Below are positions 22,320 to 29,994 of a stretch of DNA of 64,000 nucleotides, one piece after another. Below the pieces are notes generated by a model. It worked only from the letters and a program-made list of their open reading frames with translations. It was not told where the DNA came from and searched no databases. The stretch is from the NCBI RefSeq assembly GCF_028622095.1, contig NZ_CP115165.1, forward strand, positions 2,229,501 through 2,293,500, in the 5' to 3' direction. Both the position numbers and the translations under genes were made by a program. Source of the stretch: Deinococcus aquaticus. GTDB taxonomy: Bacteria > Deinococcota > Deinococci > Deinococcales > Deinococcaceae. Position 1 is the first letter of the stretch; each line of letters begins with the position of its first letter.

Positions 22320-22621
22320 AGGGGGACGCCCTGAGCGCGCACGCGCACGCCCTGGCCCTGATGCTCTGCCACTGCGAACATGCCGCGCCCCTGAGCGTCC
22401 GGGCCGCGTGGCTGGCCTTCCTTCGCCGTCACGAAGGGCACCCCGAAGACCTGCGCCGCGCCCTGCAGGAAGCCCGCGCCGCCGGGCACGTCCGGGCCGG
22501 TCAGCTCACCCCGGCGGGCGTCCGGGTGGCCCTGCAAGCCCTGGGGGGCGGCGCTGTCCCCCCCCGCTCTATACGTGGCCCCCAGTCCGGGGCCGGGAGG
22601 TCAGATCATGGCAAACCCTAA
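22316..22621 (+). CDS. Small hypothetical protein of the primase operon
   Basis: The GTG start at 22316 overlaps the previous stop. The 101 residues include CHCEHAAPLSVRAAWLAFLRRHEGHPEDLRRALQEARAAGHVRAGQLTPAGVRVALQAL, a helical, possibly winged-helix segment similar in rhythm to the preceding gene product. The last residues overlap the ribosome-binding site and start of the next gene. Function unknown. Confidence 0.5.
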   Translation: MKGDALSAHAHALALMLCHCEHAAPLSVRAAWLAFLRRHEGHPEDLRRALQEARAAGHVRAGQLTPAGVRVALQALGGGAVPPRSIRGPQSGAGRSDHGKP

Positions 22622-22916
22622 CCCTGTGGAAGCCCGGAAGGCGAAACGCGCCCGGCGAAGAGGAAAACCCGGCACGCTCGAAGAGGCCCGCGCGCTGCTG
22701 TGGCGCGCCCTGGAACGCGCGGGGGAGCTGCTGGAAGTGGAAGACCCGGCGCACGCCCTGAAAGCCGTTCACGCCGTCAGTCAGGGCGCAGCGGCTTACG
22801 CCCGGATCGTGGAAGTAGGGGAACTCGAGGCGCGCATAGCGGCCCTCGAAGGCCAGGGCGGCGAAGACGAAGACCCCGCCCCCACTGGCCCGCGCCTTCG
22901 CAGGGGGGCCGCGTGA
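22608..22916 (+). CDS. Basic-headed helical protein, unknown
   Basis: The 102-residue product starts at the ATG at 22608, preceded by GGGAGG, the best ribosome-binding site of this gene string. A Lys/Arg-rich head (EARKAKRARRRGKPG) is followed by long helices (LEEARALLWRALERAGELLE, VGELEARIAALEG) likely to form a coiled coil. The arrangement could suit a DNA-associated protein, but I cannot assign it. Confidence 0.55.
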   Translation: MANPNPVEARKAKRARRRGKPGTLEEARALLWRALERAGELLEVEDPAHALKAVHAVSQGAAAYARIVEVGELEARIAALEGQGGEDEDPAPTGPRLRRGAA

Positions 22917-23125
22917 CGGGGCGGCGCGGTCGCCTCTCGAAGCTCGAGGCGCAGCGGGGCCGGGCGGTGACGCTGTGGGAAGCCCTGCCGGAACACCTGC
23001 GCGCTGACGTGACGCCCGAAGCGCTCGAGCGGGCCGCGCAGGAAGCGCCGCCAACTCTGCGGGGTGACGTGCGGGCCGTGAGTCTGTGGGCGTTCCTGTG
23101 CGTCCCGGAAGGGGGGGAAGCGTGA
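22913..23125 (+). CDS. Small hypothetical protein
   Basis: The GTG start at 22913 overlaps the previous stop, and the product has 70 residues. It begins VTGRRGRLSKLEAQRG and shares the RLSKLEAQ-type head with the next two products (TVARLEALEG, RVAHLEAQTR), so the three genes may be distant tandem duplicates. Function unknown. Confidence 0.5.
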   Translation: MTGRRGRLSKLEAQRGRAVTLWEALPEHLRADVTPEALERAAQEAPPTLRGDVRAVSLWAFLCVPEGGEA

Positions 23126-23631
23126 CGGCGAAACGGAAGACGCGGGGAACGGTGGCGCGCCTGGAAGCGCTCGAGGGTCGGGAAGCGGCCCGGCGGGAAG
23201 CGGTGCAGGCCGGGAACTGGGCGCACCTGGAAGCGGCCCGCGCGCAGCTCGCACCGGCTGACGTGCGCGCCTACCGGGACGCGGTGGGGGCACTCGAGGC
23301 GGAAGGGGACGCGGGGGGCATCCTGGCCCGCCTGCAGGTAGCGTGCGCGCACCTGGGGGACGGCGTGCCGGTGGAACACCCGGCGAAGGAAGACGCCGAA
23401 GCCTGGGCAGAGCTGGCCCTGAACGGCCCGGACGGCGCGCCCCTGACCGCACCGGACCCCACGCGGGCCGCTGACTTCGTGGGGTACTTCGAGGCGTGCG
23501 GCGCGTGGTGTGACCGGGAAGCCCGGCGCGTTCCCCTTTCGCCGGACGTTCACCGGCTGGCCCGGTGGGGCGCGTCCCTGTGGCGCTTCGAGGCGGCGCT
23601 GTGCCGCACTCTGAACGGGGGCCGGGCATGA
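23122..23631 (+). CDS. Hypothetical helical protein
   Basis: The 169-residue product starts at a GTG overlapping the previous stop. It is helical and acidic, with a head KTRGTVARLEALEGREAARRE and a C-terminal segment SPDVHRLARWGASLWRFEAALCRTLNGGRA. It is related in pattern to its two neighbours (head R-V/L-x-x-LEA). No family recognised. Confidence 0.5.
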   Translation: MTAKRKTRGTVARLEALEGREAARREAVQAGNWAHLEAARAQLAPADVRAYRDAVGALEAEGDAGGILARLQVACAHLGDGVPVEHPAKEDAEAWAELALNGPDGAPLTAPDPTRAADFVGYFEACGAWCDREARRVPLSPDVHRLARWGASLWRFEAALCRTLNGGRA

Positions 23632-24035
23632 AGGGCCGCGCCGCGCGGGTGGCCCACCTGGAAGCGCAGACCCGCGCCGGTCAGAACCGGGGCCGCGTGC
23701 CCCTGGCCCTGCGCCGCCTGAGTGACGCGCACCTGCGAGACCTGGAAGACGCCGTGAGCGCAGCGGGCGGGACCGGCCTACCCGTTCACCCGTGGGAAGA
23801 CCTGCGCCCCGGCCTGAGTGACCCTGAGCGGGCCGCGTGGCAGTGGGCCAGGGCGCAGACGTGGGCGCGCCTCGAAGACGTGTGGACACGCCCGCCCGCC
23901 GGGGCCGCTGACGTGTTCCAGCTGGAAGCGGCCCGCCTCGAGGGACTGGAAGACCGGCCCGCCCGGCACGCCCGCGCCGCGTGGGCCATGCTCGCAGCGC
24001 TCGCAGCTGTGATGCTCGAAGAGGGGACCGCATGA
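23628..24035 (+). CDS. Hypothetical helical protein
   Basis: The ATG at 23628 overlaps the previous stop (ATGA). The 135 residues start KGRAARVAHLEAQTRAG and continue with PLALRRLSDAHLRDLEDAVSAAGG and SDPERAAWQWARAQTWARLEDVW. It is all-helical and resembles its neighbours in composition. Function unknown. Confidence 0.5.
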   Translation: MKGRAARVAHLEAQTRAGQNRGRVPLALRRLSDAHLRDLEDAVSAAGGTGLPVHPWEDLRPGLSDPERAAWQWARAQTWARLEDVWTRPPAGAADVFQLEAARLEGLEDRPARHARAAWAMLAALAAVMLEEGTA

Positions 24036-24376
24036 CCGGCCGGGCACAACCGGAAGCCCTGCGCGGGCATTACAGCAACGGGCGGCCCATGATTCACCTG
24101 GGCTTCCGCACGCCCGGCCCCACGCCCTACGCGGCCCGCCTGACCGTCCGGGAAGCGTGCGAGGCGCGCGGGCTGACGGTGTATCAGGTCGCCATGAGCG
24201 GGCTAGCGCAGGGCACCGTGGATTCCGGCACGGTGTACCGGCTGGCCCGTGGGGACACGTCCCGCATTGACCTGTACACCCTGGCAACCGTGGCGGGCAT
24301 TCTGCACACCCTGAGCGGCGAAGTGGTGACGGTCGCTGACCTGCTGACCCTCGAGGTGATCGGCGAAGAGGAATGA
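24032..24376 (+). CDS. Cro/C1-type helix-turn-helix regulator
   Basis: The 114-residue last gene of the primase operon starts at an ATG overlapping the previous stop. The helix-turn-helix is RLTVREACEARGLTVYQVAMSGLAQGTVDSGTVYRLARGDTSRIDLYTLATVAGILHTL, of the type in small XRE-family proteins. It ends GEEE, encoded by the element word GGCGAAGAGGAA. It could control the replication genes in which it lies. Confidence 0.7.
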   Translation: MTGRAQPEALRGHYSNGRPMIHLGFRTPGPTPYAARLTVREACEARGLTVYQVAMSGLAQGTVDSGTVYRLARGDTSRIDLYTLATVAGILHTLSGEVVTVADLLTLEVIGEEE

Positions 24377-24387
24377 AGGGGGGCGGG

Positions 24388-24605
24388 TTGCCGGTGTGTT
24401 GCCGCCCCCTGCACCTGCCCACCCCGTCCCCGCGCAGGGGGCAGCGGGTGGGCGTTTGCCTTCCCGGTTGCCGCGCGCTGGCCTTCGAGGGGACCGGCGA
24501 AGGGGAATGAGGGGGGCAGGATTCCCGGTGTTTTCCCGGTCACACCCTGGCCCGCACCTGTCCCGCGCGCGTGGGCAGGGGCGGGCGCTTCCCGTGCGCG
24601 TTCCC
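24388..24605. repeat. Two repeat units with exchanged 5-mers (TTGCC and TTCCC)
   Basis: Unit A has TTGCC at 24388 and 24399, an 8-bp stem GCCCACCC/GGGTGGGC (24417-24424, 24446-24453), then TTGCC at 24456 and 24468. Unit B has TTCCC at 24522 and 24533, a 6-bp stem GCCCGC/GCGGGC (24550-24555, 24581-24586), then TTCCC at 24589 and 24601. Spacings are 11 and 12 bp in both units. The geometry is kept while the word changes. Confidence 0.65.
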
Positions 24606-24634
24606 GCGCCGCTCGAAGGGCAGGGCCGGGCATC

Positions 24635-25072
24635 TCAGGTTTTCTCAGGTCGGCAGACGCCCACCCCGCGCCCGGAATGCCGTCCCCGTGGGCGGCGGTG
24701 CGTGCCGGTGCGTGCGGTTTTCACCCTAGCAATTCCTGACAGGTGGGCCGCTCGAAGGCGGGGGCCGGGGGGATCGTCGAGCCGGGGGGCAGTGGACCGT
24801 GAAACGCTGAAAAATGTCAACAATTCTCAACATGAACAAACGCCTACCACATGCCCGGAATGCCGTCCCCGTGGGCGTTTTCCGGTTTCCTCTTCGCCGT
24901 CCCTGTGCGCGTGCATCTTAGCCAGGTTCAACCATCTTTCGCCCGGTCGGGACTGGCCCACGCAGGGGACTTCCAGGGGGGCGGGCCGTGCGGCGCAGGT
25001 GTTAGGAAGTGTTAGGTTTCGTCAGGAGGCACTAGCACCCACCATGCGCCCGGAATGCCGTCCCCGTGGGCG
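24635..25072. repeat. Three repeat units with a conserved 25-bp core
   Basis: A 25-bp core beginning GCCCGGAATGCCGTCC and ending GTGGGCG occurs exactly at 24670-24694, 24853-24877 and 25048-25072. A CRCCCAC-like arm just upstream can pair with the GTGGGCG end, so each core sits in the loop of a hairpin. Upstream of each is a word pair 10 bp apart that differs between units: TCAGG at 24635/24645, TCAAC at 24817/24827, GTTAGG at 25001/25011. A further CCTGA (inverted, 24735) or TCAAC (24928) lies downstream of the first two. Confidence 0.7.
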
Positions 25073-25423
25073 TTTTCCCGGTTCCCTCTTCGCCGCGCGG
25101 TGGCGTGAACCGTGGGCGCGTCCGGCGGATTTTCACCCTGCCAGGGCTTACCACCTGGGGACTTCCGGGGCGGGTGTTTCTCCGGTTCCAAACCGGGAAA
25201 GTCTGCCGGGCGGCGCGGGCGGTCCCTGGCCCCTCGAGCTGCGCGGGGGATGTTGTCGGTTCTTAACATCGCGGCCCGCTGGCCTTCGCCCTGTCCTGTC
25301 CCGGCGGGCGGTGATCGGCGAAGGGGAAGACCTGGAAGACCCGGCGCTGACGCCCTGGCCCCTGCACCGTGGGGCATGGGTGGAAGCACGCGCCGCGCCG
25401 CTCGAGCTGGGGGGACCGGGGGG

Positions 25424-25770
25424 CCGGGCAACCGTCACCATGATGGTGATAGTTGCCCGGAACCTGGGCAGGTTTAGCCACTTCGGGGCCGGGCGGTGCG
25501 CCCTGGAAGCGGCCCGGTGGGCGGGCAGGGGCAACCGTCACGATATGGGGGAAGGTTGCCCCGTGGCCCTGCCCGCATGACCTGGGGAACGATTTGCCCC
25601 CGTCGGCAAAATGATGACCCGCGCGGGCGTGACCTGAGGATTCTCTACCAGTCCGGCCCCCTGGCAACCGTCAACCTATGTTGATAGTTGCCCCTGGCCC
25701 TGTGTGCGTGGCCTGAGGTTTGTCTAGCAGTCCGGCCCCTGCGTACCATTTTCCTGCTGTCAGGAAAATG
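25424..25770. repeat. Series of perfect hairpins, three with the GGCAAC/GTTGCC stem
   Basis: CCGGGCAAC (25424-25432) pairs with 25452-25460, and an inner TCACCA pairs with TGGTGA. GGGGCAACC (25528-25536) pairs with 25554-25562. GGCAAC (25663-25668) pairs with 25687-25692, with an inner TCAAC/GTTGA pair. CATTTTCCTG (25747-25756) pairs with 25761-25770. A direct repeat CCTGAGG-x-TT-x-TCTA-x-CAGTCCGGCCCC occurs at 25633 and 25713. The stems vary in inner sequence while remaining self-complementary. Confidence 0.65.
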
Positions 25771-25835
25771 CGTCAGGGACGGCGCGGGGATCATTTTCGA
25801 GGCGGGTCGAAGATGGTAGGGCGCGGCGCGGGCAC

Positions 25836-25904
25836 GTCTGGAACGCACTTTCGTTTTAAACGGCAGTGGGCGCGGGCCGTGCGGTGCGTCTGGTACGCAC
25901 TTTC
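25836..25904. repeat. Direct repeat pair, GTCTGGNACGCACTTTC
   Basis: A 17-base word with one difference occurs at 25836-25852 and 25888-25904, 52 bp apart, each followed by an RTTT run. It belongs to the same pattern of paired words as its neighbours. Confidence 0.55.
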
Positions 25905-26032
25905 ATTTGGGCTGGAAGTGGGGGGCAGGTGATCGGCGAAGGGGGAAAGTGGATCCATCCGGGGCGCGGCTGGGTATTCCCCGGAATGGGGGAAAACTTC
26001 GAGCGGGCGCGGTCGCGTTTAAAACGCGGGTG

Positions 26033-26405
26033 GTGAACTGTCATGGGGTATCGGCCCGGCGTGCGCGGGTGGTGAACTGTCATGGGGTATCGGCCCGGCG
26101 TGAACTGTCATGGGGTATCGGCCCGGCGTGAACTGTCATGGGGTCTGCCGGTCGGTGAGGGTCGGTATAGGGTCTGCCGGTCGGTGCATCTGTCATGGGG
26201 TGCGCCGGGGTGTGTACCGTTCATGGGGAATGCCGGGACGTGTACCGTTCATGGGGTTCCCGCCTCGGGGATTCTGCAAGGGGTTCCAGGTGGGCCGGAT
26301 TCTGCAAGGGGTTCCCCGTCCGGTGGATTCTGCAAGGGGTTCCCCGTCCGGTGGATTCTGTATGGGGTTTGCCGGGTGGTGAGGGTCGGCATGGGGTTTG
26401 CCGGG
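26033..26405. repeat. 28-bp-period tandem repeat array
   Basis: A core CATGGGGT (variants CAAGGGGT, TATAGGGT) recurs at 26043, 26082, 26110, 26138, 26167, 26195, 26223, 26251, 26278, 26306, 26334, 26362 and 26391. The step is 27-29 bp except for the first, which has an 11-bp insertion. The rest of the unit changes gradually along the array, and neighbouring units are most alike, as expected for a tandem array growing by local duplication. There are no unique spacers, so it is not CRISPR. Confidence 0.85.
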
Positions 26406-26536
26406 TATGCCCGCCGGGGTTGTCCGGTATGGCCGGGGCCGCTGTCCGGTATGGGCCGGGGTTTATCACTATTCCCTCACGGGAAGAGGCCCGCGCGCCG
26501 GGTGGGTGCGTGGGCCAGGGCCGGAGCCGGCGGGGA

Positions 26537-27406
26537 TCAGTTCAGGGGGGACGTGGGGCCGCGTTCCTCTTCGCCGGGCAGTGTCGCCCACGCGCGGCGC
26601 AGGTACGCGGCCTGATCGGGCGTGAGACGCACCGTCACGCGGTCCCCCTCGAGCGTCAGGGCCAGGAACGCGCCCCCGTCAGGCAGGGGGGACAGGGTGC
26701 CGTTCCAGGGCGCGGCCCGGTAGTCTTCGCCCCCACCCATGCACACATTCACGGTGCCGTCTTCCAGGCGCTCGAGGTACTGCGGGGTGTGCGGGCCGCG
26801 CGTGCTGGACGGTTCCCCCGTTCCGGGGAGCAAAGCAGGGCCGGGCGCGTCCGGGTCTGCGAAGACCTCGAGGACCGCGCCGGTCATGTCTTCCGCTTCG
26901 CCGCCCTCGAGGGTCGGCACGGCTTCCAGGGTGCGGCACACGGCCCACCATGCCGCGAGGCGCGCCGCTTCCCGCGCCCGGCCCGCGCGGCGCTGTGCCT
27001 GCACCCATCCGGGGAACAGGTGGGCGTTCACGTAGGCGAGGTGCAGGGCTTCCACGTCTGCCACGGGAAGGGGCGCGGTGGCGCTCTGGCATCGCTCGAG
27101 TGCCCACAGGCGGGCGGTGCTGAGGGTGTTCCAGGCGTCCCGGTCCTGCGCGGCGGCGTCTTCGAGTAGGGCACTCAGGCCGGATGCGGCGAAGTGGAAG
27201 ATGCTCAGGGCGGCGCTGTGTGGCGTGGGAAGGCGCGGCCCGGCGTGCTGCTGCGCGTGGTGTGTCAGGGCGTCCCGCACGTCTTCGAGGCGGGCGGCGA
27301 CGTGGGCGGGCGTGGGCAGCATGAAGGCGAAGGCGCGGGCGGCGGTCTGCGCCGTCGGGTTCGGGGTGAAGGCGGGCAGGTCCGGGCGGGGGTCGGGTGG
27401 GGTCAT
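26537..27406 (-). CDS. Hypothetical protein, last gene of the leftward operon
   Basis: The 289-residue protein has an N-terminal helical part (TAARAFAFMLPTPAHVAARLEDVRDALTHHAQQH), a middle helical part (DRDAWNTLSTARLWALERCQ, LHLAYVNAHLFPGWVQAQRRAGRAREAARLAAWWAVCRTL) and a C-terminal beta-rich domain (LERLEDGTVNVCMGGGEDYRAAPWNGTL, LALTLEGDRVTVRLTPDQAAYLRRAWATL). No family recognised. It is on the opposite strand to the primase operon and converges on the repeat region. Confidence 0.5.
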   Translation of the reverse strand: MTPPDPRPDLPAFTPNPTAQTAARAFAFMLPTPAHVAARLEDVRDALTHHAQQHAGPRLPTPHSAALSIFHFAASGLSALLEDAAAQDRDAWNTLSTARLWALERCQSATAPLPVADVEALHLAYVNAHLFPGWVQAQRRAGRAREAARLAAWWAVCRTLEAVPTLEGGEAEDMTGAVLEVFADPDAPGPALLPGTGEPSSTRGPHTPQYLERLEDGTVNVCMGGGEDYRAAPWNGTLSPLPDGGAFLALTLEGDRVTVRLTPDQAAYLRRAWATLPGEEERGPTSPLN

Positions 27407-27569
27407 GGTGCGGGTCTTCCTTCGGGGTGTGGGTGTGGCCCGGCGAAGAGGGAAGCCGGGCCACGGGGCGGAGGTCAGCGGTTCAGGATGCGGGGCGGGT
27501 GGGGGTGCGGGCGGGGTGCGGGTCGGGCGTCAGCGCGGGGCCGGTGGGGCTTCCTGGGGGCGCGGCCTG

Positions 27570-28007
27570 TCACGCGGCCCCCTGGCCCTGCGTTTCCCCT
27601 TCGCCGGGTTGCTCGAAGGCGGCGCGGGCTTCCTGAGCGGCGTGGGTGGCCTGCGCGTGACCCTCGAGCGCTTCCAGGACTTCCCGGAACAGCCGGACAG
27701 TGTGAAGGGCCAGGGTGGAAGTACGCCCGTCCGGTCCCTGGAAGGTCACGCTACTGCCGGTGGGCAGGAACACGCGGCCCCAGTCTTCGGGGGATGGGCG
27801 GGGGGCGGTCACGGTGACCTGCACGCCTTCCGGGACGCGGCGCACCTGGGGAATGCCCCCGTGATCGTCAGTGCAGATGTACAGGGCGGGGTTTCCGTTG
27901 CCCTCGAAGATCAGGGCGCACGCGCGCAGGGTGACGGCGAAGGGGAAGAGGGGCCAGGGGGTGCGGACCTTCGGGGGCCGCGGGGCCTTGCGCTTCCGGC
28001 CGGTCAT
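27570..28007 (-). CDS. Hypothetical protein of the leftward operon
   Basis: The 145-residue protein starts at the ATG at 28007 overlapping the previous stop (ATGA). A basic head TGRKRKAPRPPKVRTPWPLF is followed by a beta-rich region (ALIFEGNGNPALYICTDDHGGIPQVRRVPEGVQVTVTAP) and a helical C-terminus (TVRLFREVLEALEGHAQATHAAQEARAAF). Function unknown. Confidence 0.5.
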   Translation of the reverse strand: MTGRKRKAPRPPKVRTPWPLFPFAVTLRACALIFEGNGNPALYICTDDHGGIPQVRRVPEGVQVTVTAPRPSPEDWGRVFLPTGSSVTFQGPDGRTSTLALHTVRLFREVLEALEGHAQATHAAQEARAAFEQPGEGETQGQGAA

Positions 28008-28669
28008 GCCCATTCACCTTCGCCGCTCAGTGCGGCTTCCACGTGAGGCCACAGGTGCGCGGGGACGCGGTAACCGGGCGCGCCGTTCACGCGGTTGAAG
28101 AATGCCGTGCGCCCACGGTGCCCGGTGAAGATCACGGCCCGCGCGCCGTCCGGCTGGGGAATGGTCAGGGTGTCCGGCGCGGGCCAGATGGTGTGCGCTT
28201 CGCCGTCACTGCTGATGAAGTACGGGCGGCGGATGCCGTGCGCGGGGTCTGCCGGGCGGCACGTGGTCAGGGCGGGCAGGGCTTCCAGGTCAAGGGTCAC
28301 GCGGGCCGGGGCCACGTCTTCGGGCAGGGCAGCCGGGGCGGCGTGGGCGCGGCGCAGGTGGCGCAGGGTGCGGGCGCGGTAGGCGTCCCCGTAATCGGCT
28401 GCCATGCCAGCGCCGGTCAGGTCTTCCACCATTGCCAGAAGATCGGCGAAGGGAAGCCCGGCGCGTGTCCAGTGCGCCGCCCACGCGCCCACAATCGGGG
28501 CGGTGAGGGCTTCGAGCTGGGATTCTGCGGCGTGCCGGTTCAGGTGCGCCGTGTGGCAGGGGATGCACAGGGCCGCGCCAGTCTTCCCGGCGGCGGTCGG
28601 CATGGGCAGCCCGTAGGCGTCCCCGCAGTCTTCGCAGACACCCCACGCAGGGGACGCGGCGCGGGTCAT
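28004..28669 (-). CDS. Zinc-finger-headed hypothetical protein
   Basis: The 221-residue protein begins with a four-Cys motif, CEDCG and CIPCH 20 residues apart, which probably binds zinc. A helical segment then leads to a beta-rich C-terminus (YFISSDGEAHTIWPAPDTLTIPQPDGARAVIFTGHRGRTAFFNRVNG). It overlaps both neighbours by four bases. No family recognised. Confidence 0.55.
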   Translation of the reverse strand: MTRAASPAWGVCEDCGDAYGLPMPTAAGKTGAALCIPCHTAHLNRHAAESQLEALTAPIVGAWAAHWTRAGLPFADLLAMVEDLTGAGMAADYGDAYRARTLRHLRRAHAAPAALPEDVAPARVTLDLEALPALTTCRPADPAHGIRRPYFISSDGEAHTIWPAPDTLTIPQPDGARAVIFTGHRGRTAFFNRVNGAPGYRVPAHLWPHVEAALSGEGEWA

Positions 28670-28869
28670 GCGCGCCCGCCTTCGAGCGCCGCGCGGTGCC
28701 CGGCTTCGATGGCCTCGAGCTGGGCCAGTTCGCGGGTCAGGACTTCCCGGCGCAACGTGATGTTTCGCAGGGCTTCGAGGCGTTCCGGGGCGGTCAGGGG
28801 GGCGGCGGTGCAGTCTGCCGTGAGCTGCGCGGGGGTGCGGGTGTCTTCGAGCGGGTGGGGGTAGGTCAT
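28666..28869 (-). CDS. Small helical protein of the leftward operon
   Basis: The 67-residue product ends in a long heptad-like helix (PERLEALRNITLRREVLTRELAQLEAIEAGHRAALEG), probably a coiled coil. The ATG at 28869 overlaps the stop of the upstream gene. Function unknown. Confidence 0.5.
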   Translation of the reverse strand: MTYPHPLEDTRTPAQLTADCTAAPLTAPERLEALRNITLRREVLTRELAQLEAIEAGHRAALEGGRA

Positions 28870-29024
28870 GCGGTCACGTCCTCTTTGGTCAGGCGGCGAA
28901 GGGCGAAGGCCAGGGCCAGGAAGCCGGACAGGATCGCCAGGGCGGCGAAGCGGTAAGCGTGCGGGCCAGGGGCGGCGGTCAGGATCAGACAGGCGAAGTA
29001 CAGGGCGGCGAAGATGCGGGCCAC
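28866..29024 (-). CDS. Small two-helix membrane protein
   Basis: I chose a GTG start at 29024, preceded by AAGGAAG. It gives 52 residues with two membrane helices (IFAALYFACLILTAAPG and FAALAILSGFLALAFAL) and a charged tail RRLTKEDVTA. A longer frame upstream adds only a Pro/His-rich stretch and is less likely. Holin-like size and shape are noted, but there is no lysis gene nearby. Confidence 0.5.
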   Translation of the reverse strand: MARIFAALYFACLILTAAPGPHAYRFAALAILSGFLALAFALRRLTKEDVTA

Positions 29025-29190
29025 GGCGTCACTTCCTTGTGTGTGGGCGTGCGGTTCCTCGAAGCGGGGCGGGTGGGCGCGGCGTGCCGGTGGGGCCGGG
29101 GCGTCTTCCACTTCGCCGGGGATGGATCCATGCGGGCAGGGCTTCGAGGGCGCAGGGGTGAGGGGGGCCGGGCGTGGCCCCCCGGACAGG

Positions 29191-29616
29191 TCAGGCGGCG
29201 CGCACCTGGGGGAACGCTTCGCACAGGAAGGCCCACACGGCGCGGGCGTCCTCTTCGGTCAGCGCTGCGAGGCTGAACACCGGGCGGTCAAGCGCGGCCC
29301 CGGCGAAGCCGTAATGCTCACCGCTGGGCACCCCGGCGCGGGCCATGAGGCGGTGAAGGCGGGCGGCGCGGGTCTTTCCGATGGTGGGAGCCTCGAGGGT
29401 CTGAGCGGTCACGGTCACGCGGTCGGCACCGTTCAGGATGCTCACGGCGCGGGCCAGCTCGCACGCTTCGCCGTTCACCTGGGCTTCGATTCCGGCGGGC
29501 GTGCGGGTCAGGGTGACCGTGTGCGCACGGGTCTGCACTACTGCGCCGTCCATGCGGTCGAGGGTGACCGTTTCCCACGTGCGGGACAGGGTGCGGGGGG
29601 CGGTGGTATCGTTCAT
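29191..29616 (-). CDS. First gene of the leftward operon, unknown function
   Basis: The 141-residue product has an N-terminal beta-rich half (WETVTLDRMDGAVVQTRAHTVTLTRTPAGIEAQVNGEACELARA) and a C-terminal half (GKTRAARLHRLMARAGVPSGEHYGFAGAAL, LAALTEEDARAVWAFLCEAF) that reads like a helical DNA- or protein-binding domain. The ATG at 29616 has AAGGAAG upstream. It is transcribed from a consensus promoter that overlaps the operator at 29701, so it is the gene most directly controlled by the repressor at 29764. A broken copy lies at 14957-15120. Confidence 0.65.
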   Translation of the reverse strand: MNDTTAPRTLSRTWETVTLDRMDGAVVQTRAHTVTLTRTPAGIEAQVNGEACELARAVSILNGADRVTVTAQTLEAPTIGKTRAARLHRLMARAGVPSGEHYGFAGAALDRPVFSLAALTEEDARAVWAFLCEAFPQVRAA

Positions 29617-29695
29617 GCTGCTTCCTTCGGAACTGTGGGGAGTCAGGCGGGGGCGCGTTTTCTTGGTCGGAAGGGCGTCCCTTTCTGCTGAGGTA

Positions 29696-29735
29696 ATAGT
29701 AACAGCTACCGTTCACACTGTCAACGGTAGCTGTT
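29696..29735 (-). promoter_or_regulatory. Leftward promoter with overlapping operator
   Basis: On the minus strand TTGACA (29719-29724) and TACTAT (29696-29701) are separated by 17 bp, near-consensus. Overlapping it is a perfect 13-bp inverted repeat, AACAGCTACCGTT (29701-29713) and its complement (29723-29735), nine bases apart. The repeat covers the spacer and -35, the expected place for a repressor of the leftward operon. The repressor gene starts 28 bp to the right. Confidence 0.78.
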
Positions 29736-29763
29736 TGGAATCGGTAAGTGTTAAGCTGCTGTC

Positions 29764-29991
29764 ATGAACGATGAAATTAGGGCGGCAGTCGAAGCCCGCC
29801 TGAGAGATAAGGGAATGAGCCGCGCTGATCTGGCCCGTGCTACCGGCAAGCTGCCACAGGCGATAACCCGCGCCCTGAACGGGGGGAAAGACAGCGGAAG
29901 CCCGCCCCCTGTGTGGGCCGCAATCCTTGAGGCCTTAGACCTGCGCCTGACGGTGGAACCGGGCCAGGGGACCGGCGAAGGGGGGAAGTAG
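29764..29991 (+). CDS. Cro/C1-type repressor of the element
   Basis: The 75-residue protein MNDEIRAAVEARLRDKGMSRADLARATGKLPQAITRALNG has a clear helix-turn-helix, then VWAAILEALDLRLTVEPG. Its position beside a divergent promoter with a palindromic operator suggests it is the lysogeny-type switch of the element. A paralogue with a different recognition helix is at 15269. Confidence 0.8.
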   Translation: MNDEIRAAVEARLRDKGMSRADLARATGKLPQAITRALNGGKDSGSPPPVWAAILEALDLRLTVEPGQGTGEGGK

Positions 29992-29994
29992 GCC

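Larger units (their letters stand above)
24377..26536. other. 2.1-kb gene-free repeat region between convergent operons
   Basis: I see no credible gene. Long open frames here are due to high GC, they do not carry recognisable proteins, and the 28-bp periodicity near 26.0-26.4 kb shifts frame at every unit. The region lies between the ends of the plus-strand primase operon and the minus-strand operon ending at 26537. It is filled with several families of direct and inverted repeats, listed separately, and five copies of the GGCGAAGRGGRA word. Confidence 0.75.

Noticed and set aside
22608..22916. Small terminase subunit
   Set aside because: The basic head and helices are suggestive, but there is no large terminase, portal or capsid gene anywhere in the element.
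24396..25580. Long open frame of about 394 codons across the repeat region
   Set aside because: It has no ribosome-binding site, no recognisable protein, crosses several repeat families in different phases and is explained by high GC removing stop codons.
26033..26405. Possible CRISPR array (28-bp period)
   Set aside because: The whole unit repeats without unique spacers and changes gradually; there are no cas genes nearby.
28866..29024. Holin and lysis cassette
   Set aside because: The protein is the size of a holin, but there is no endolysin or other phage lysis gene, so the label would be a guess.
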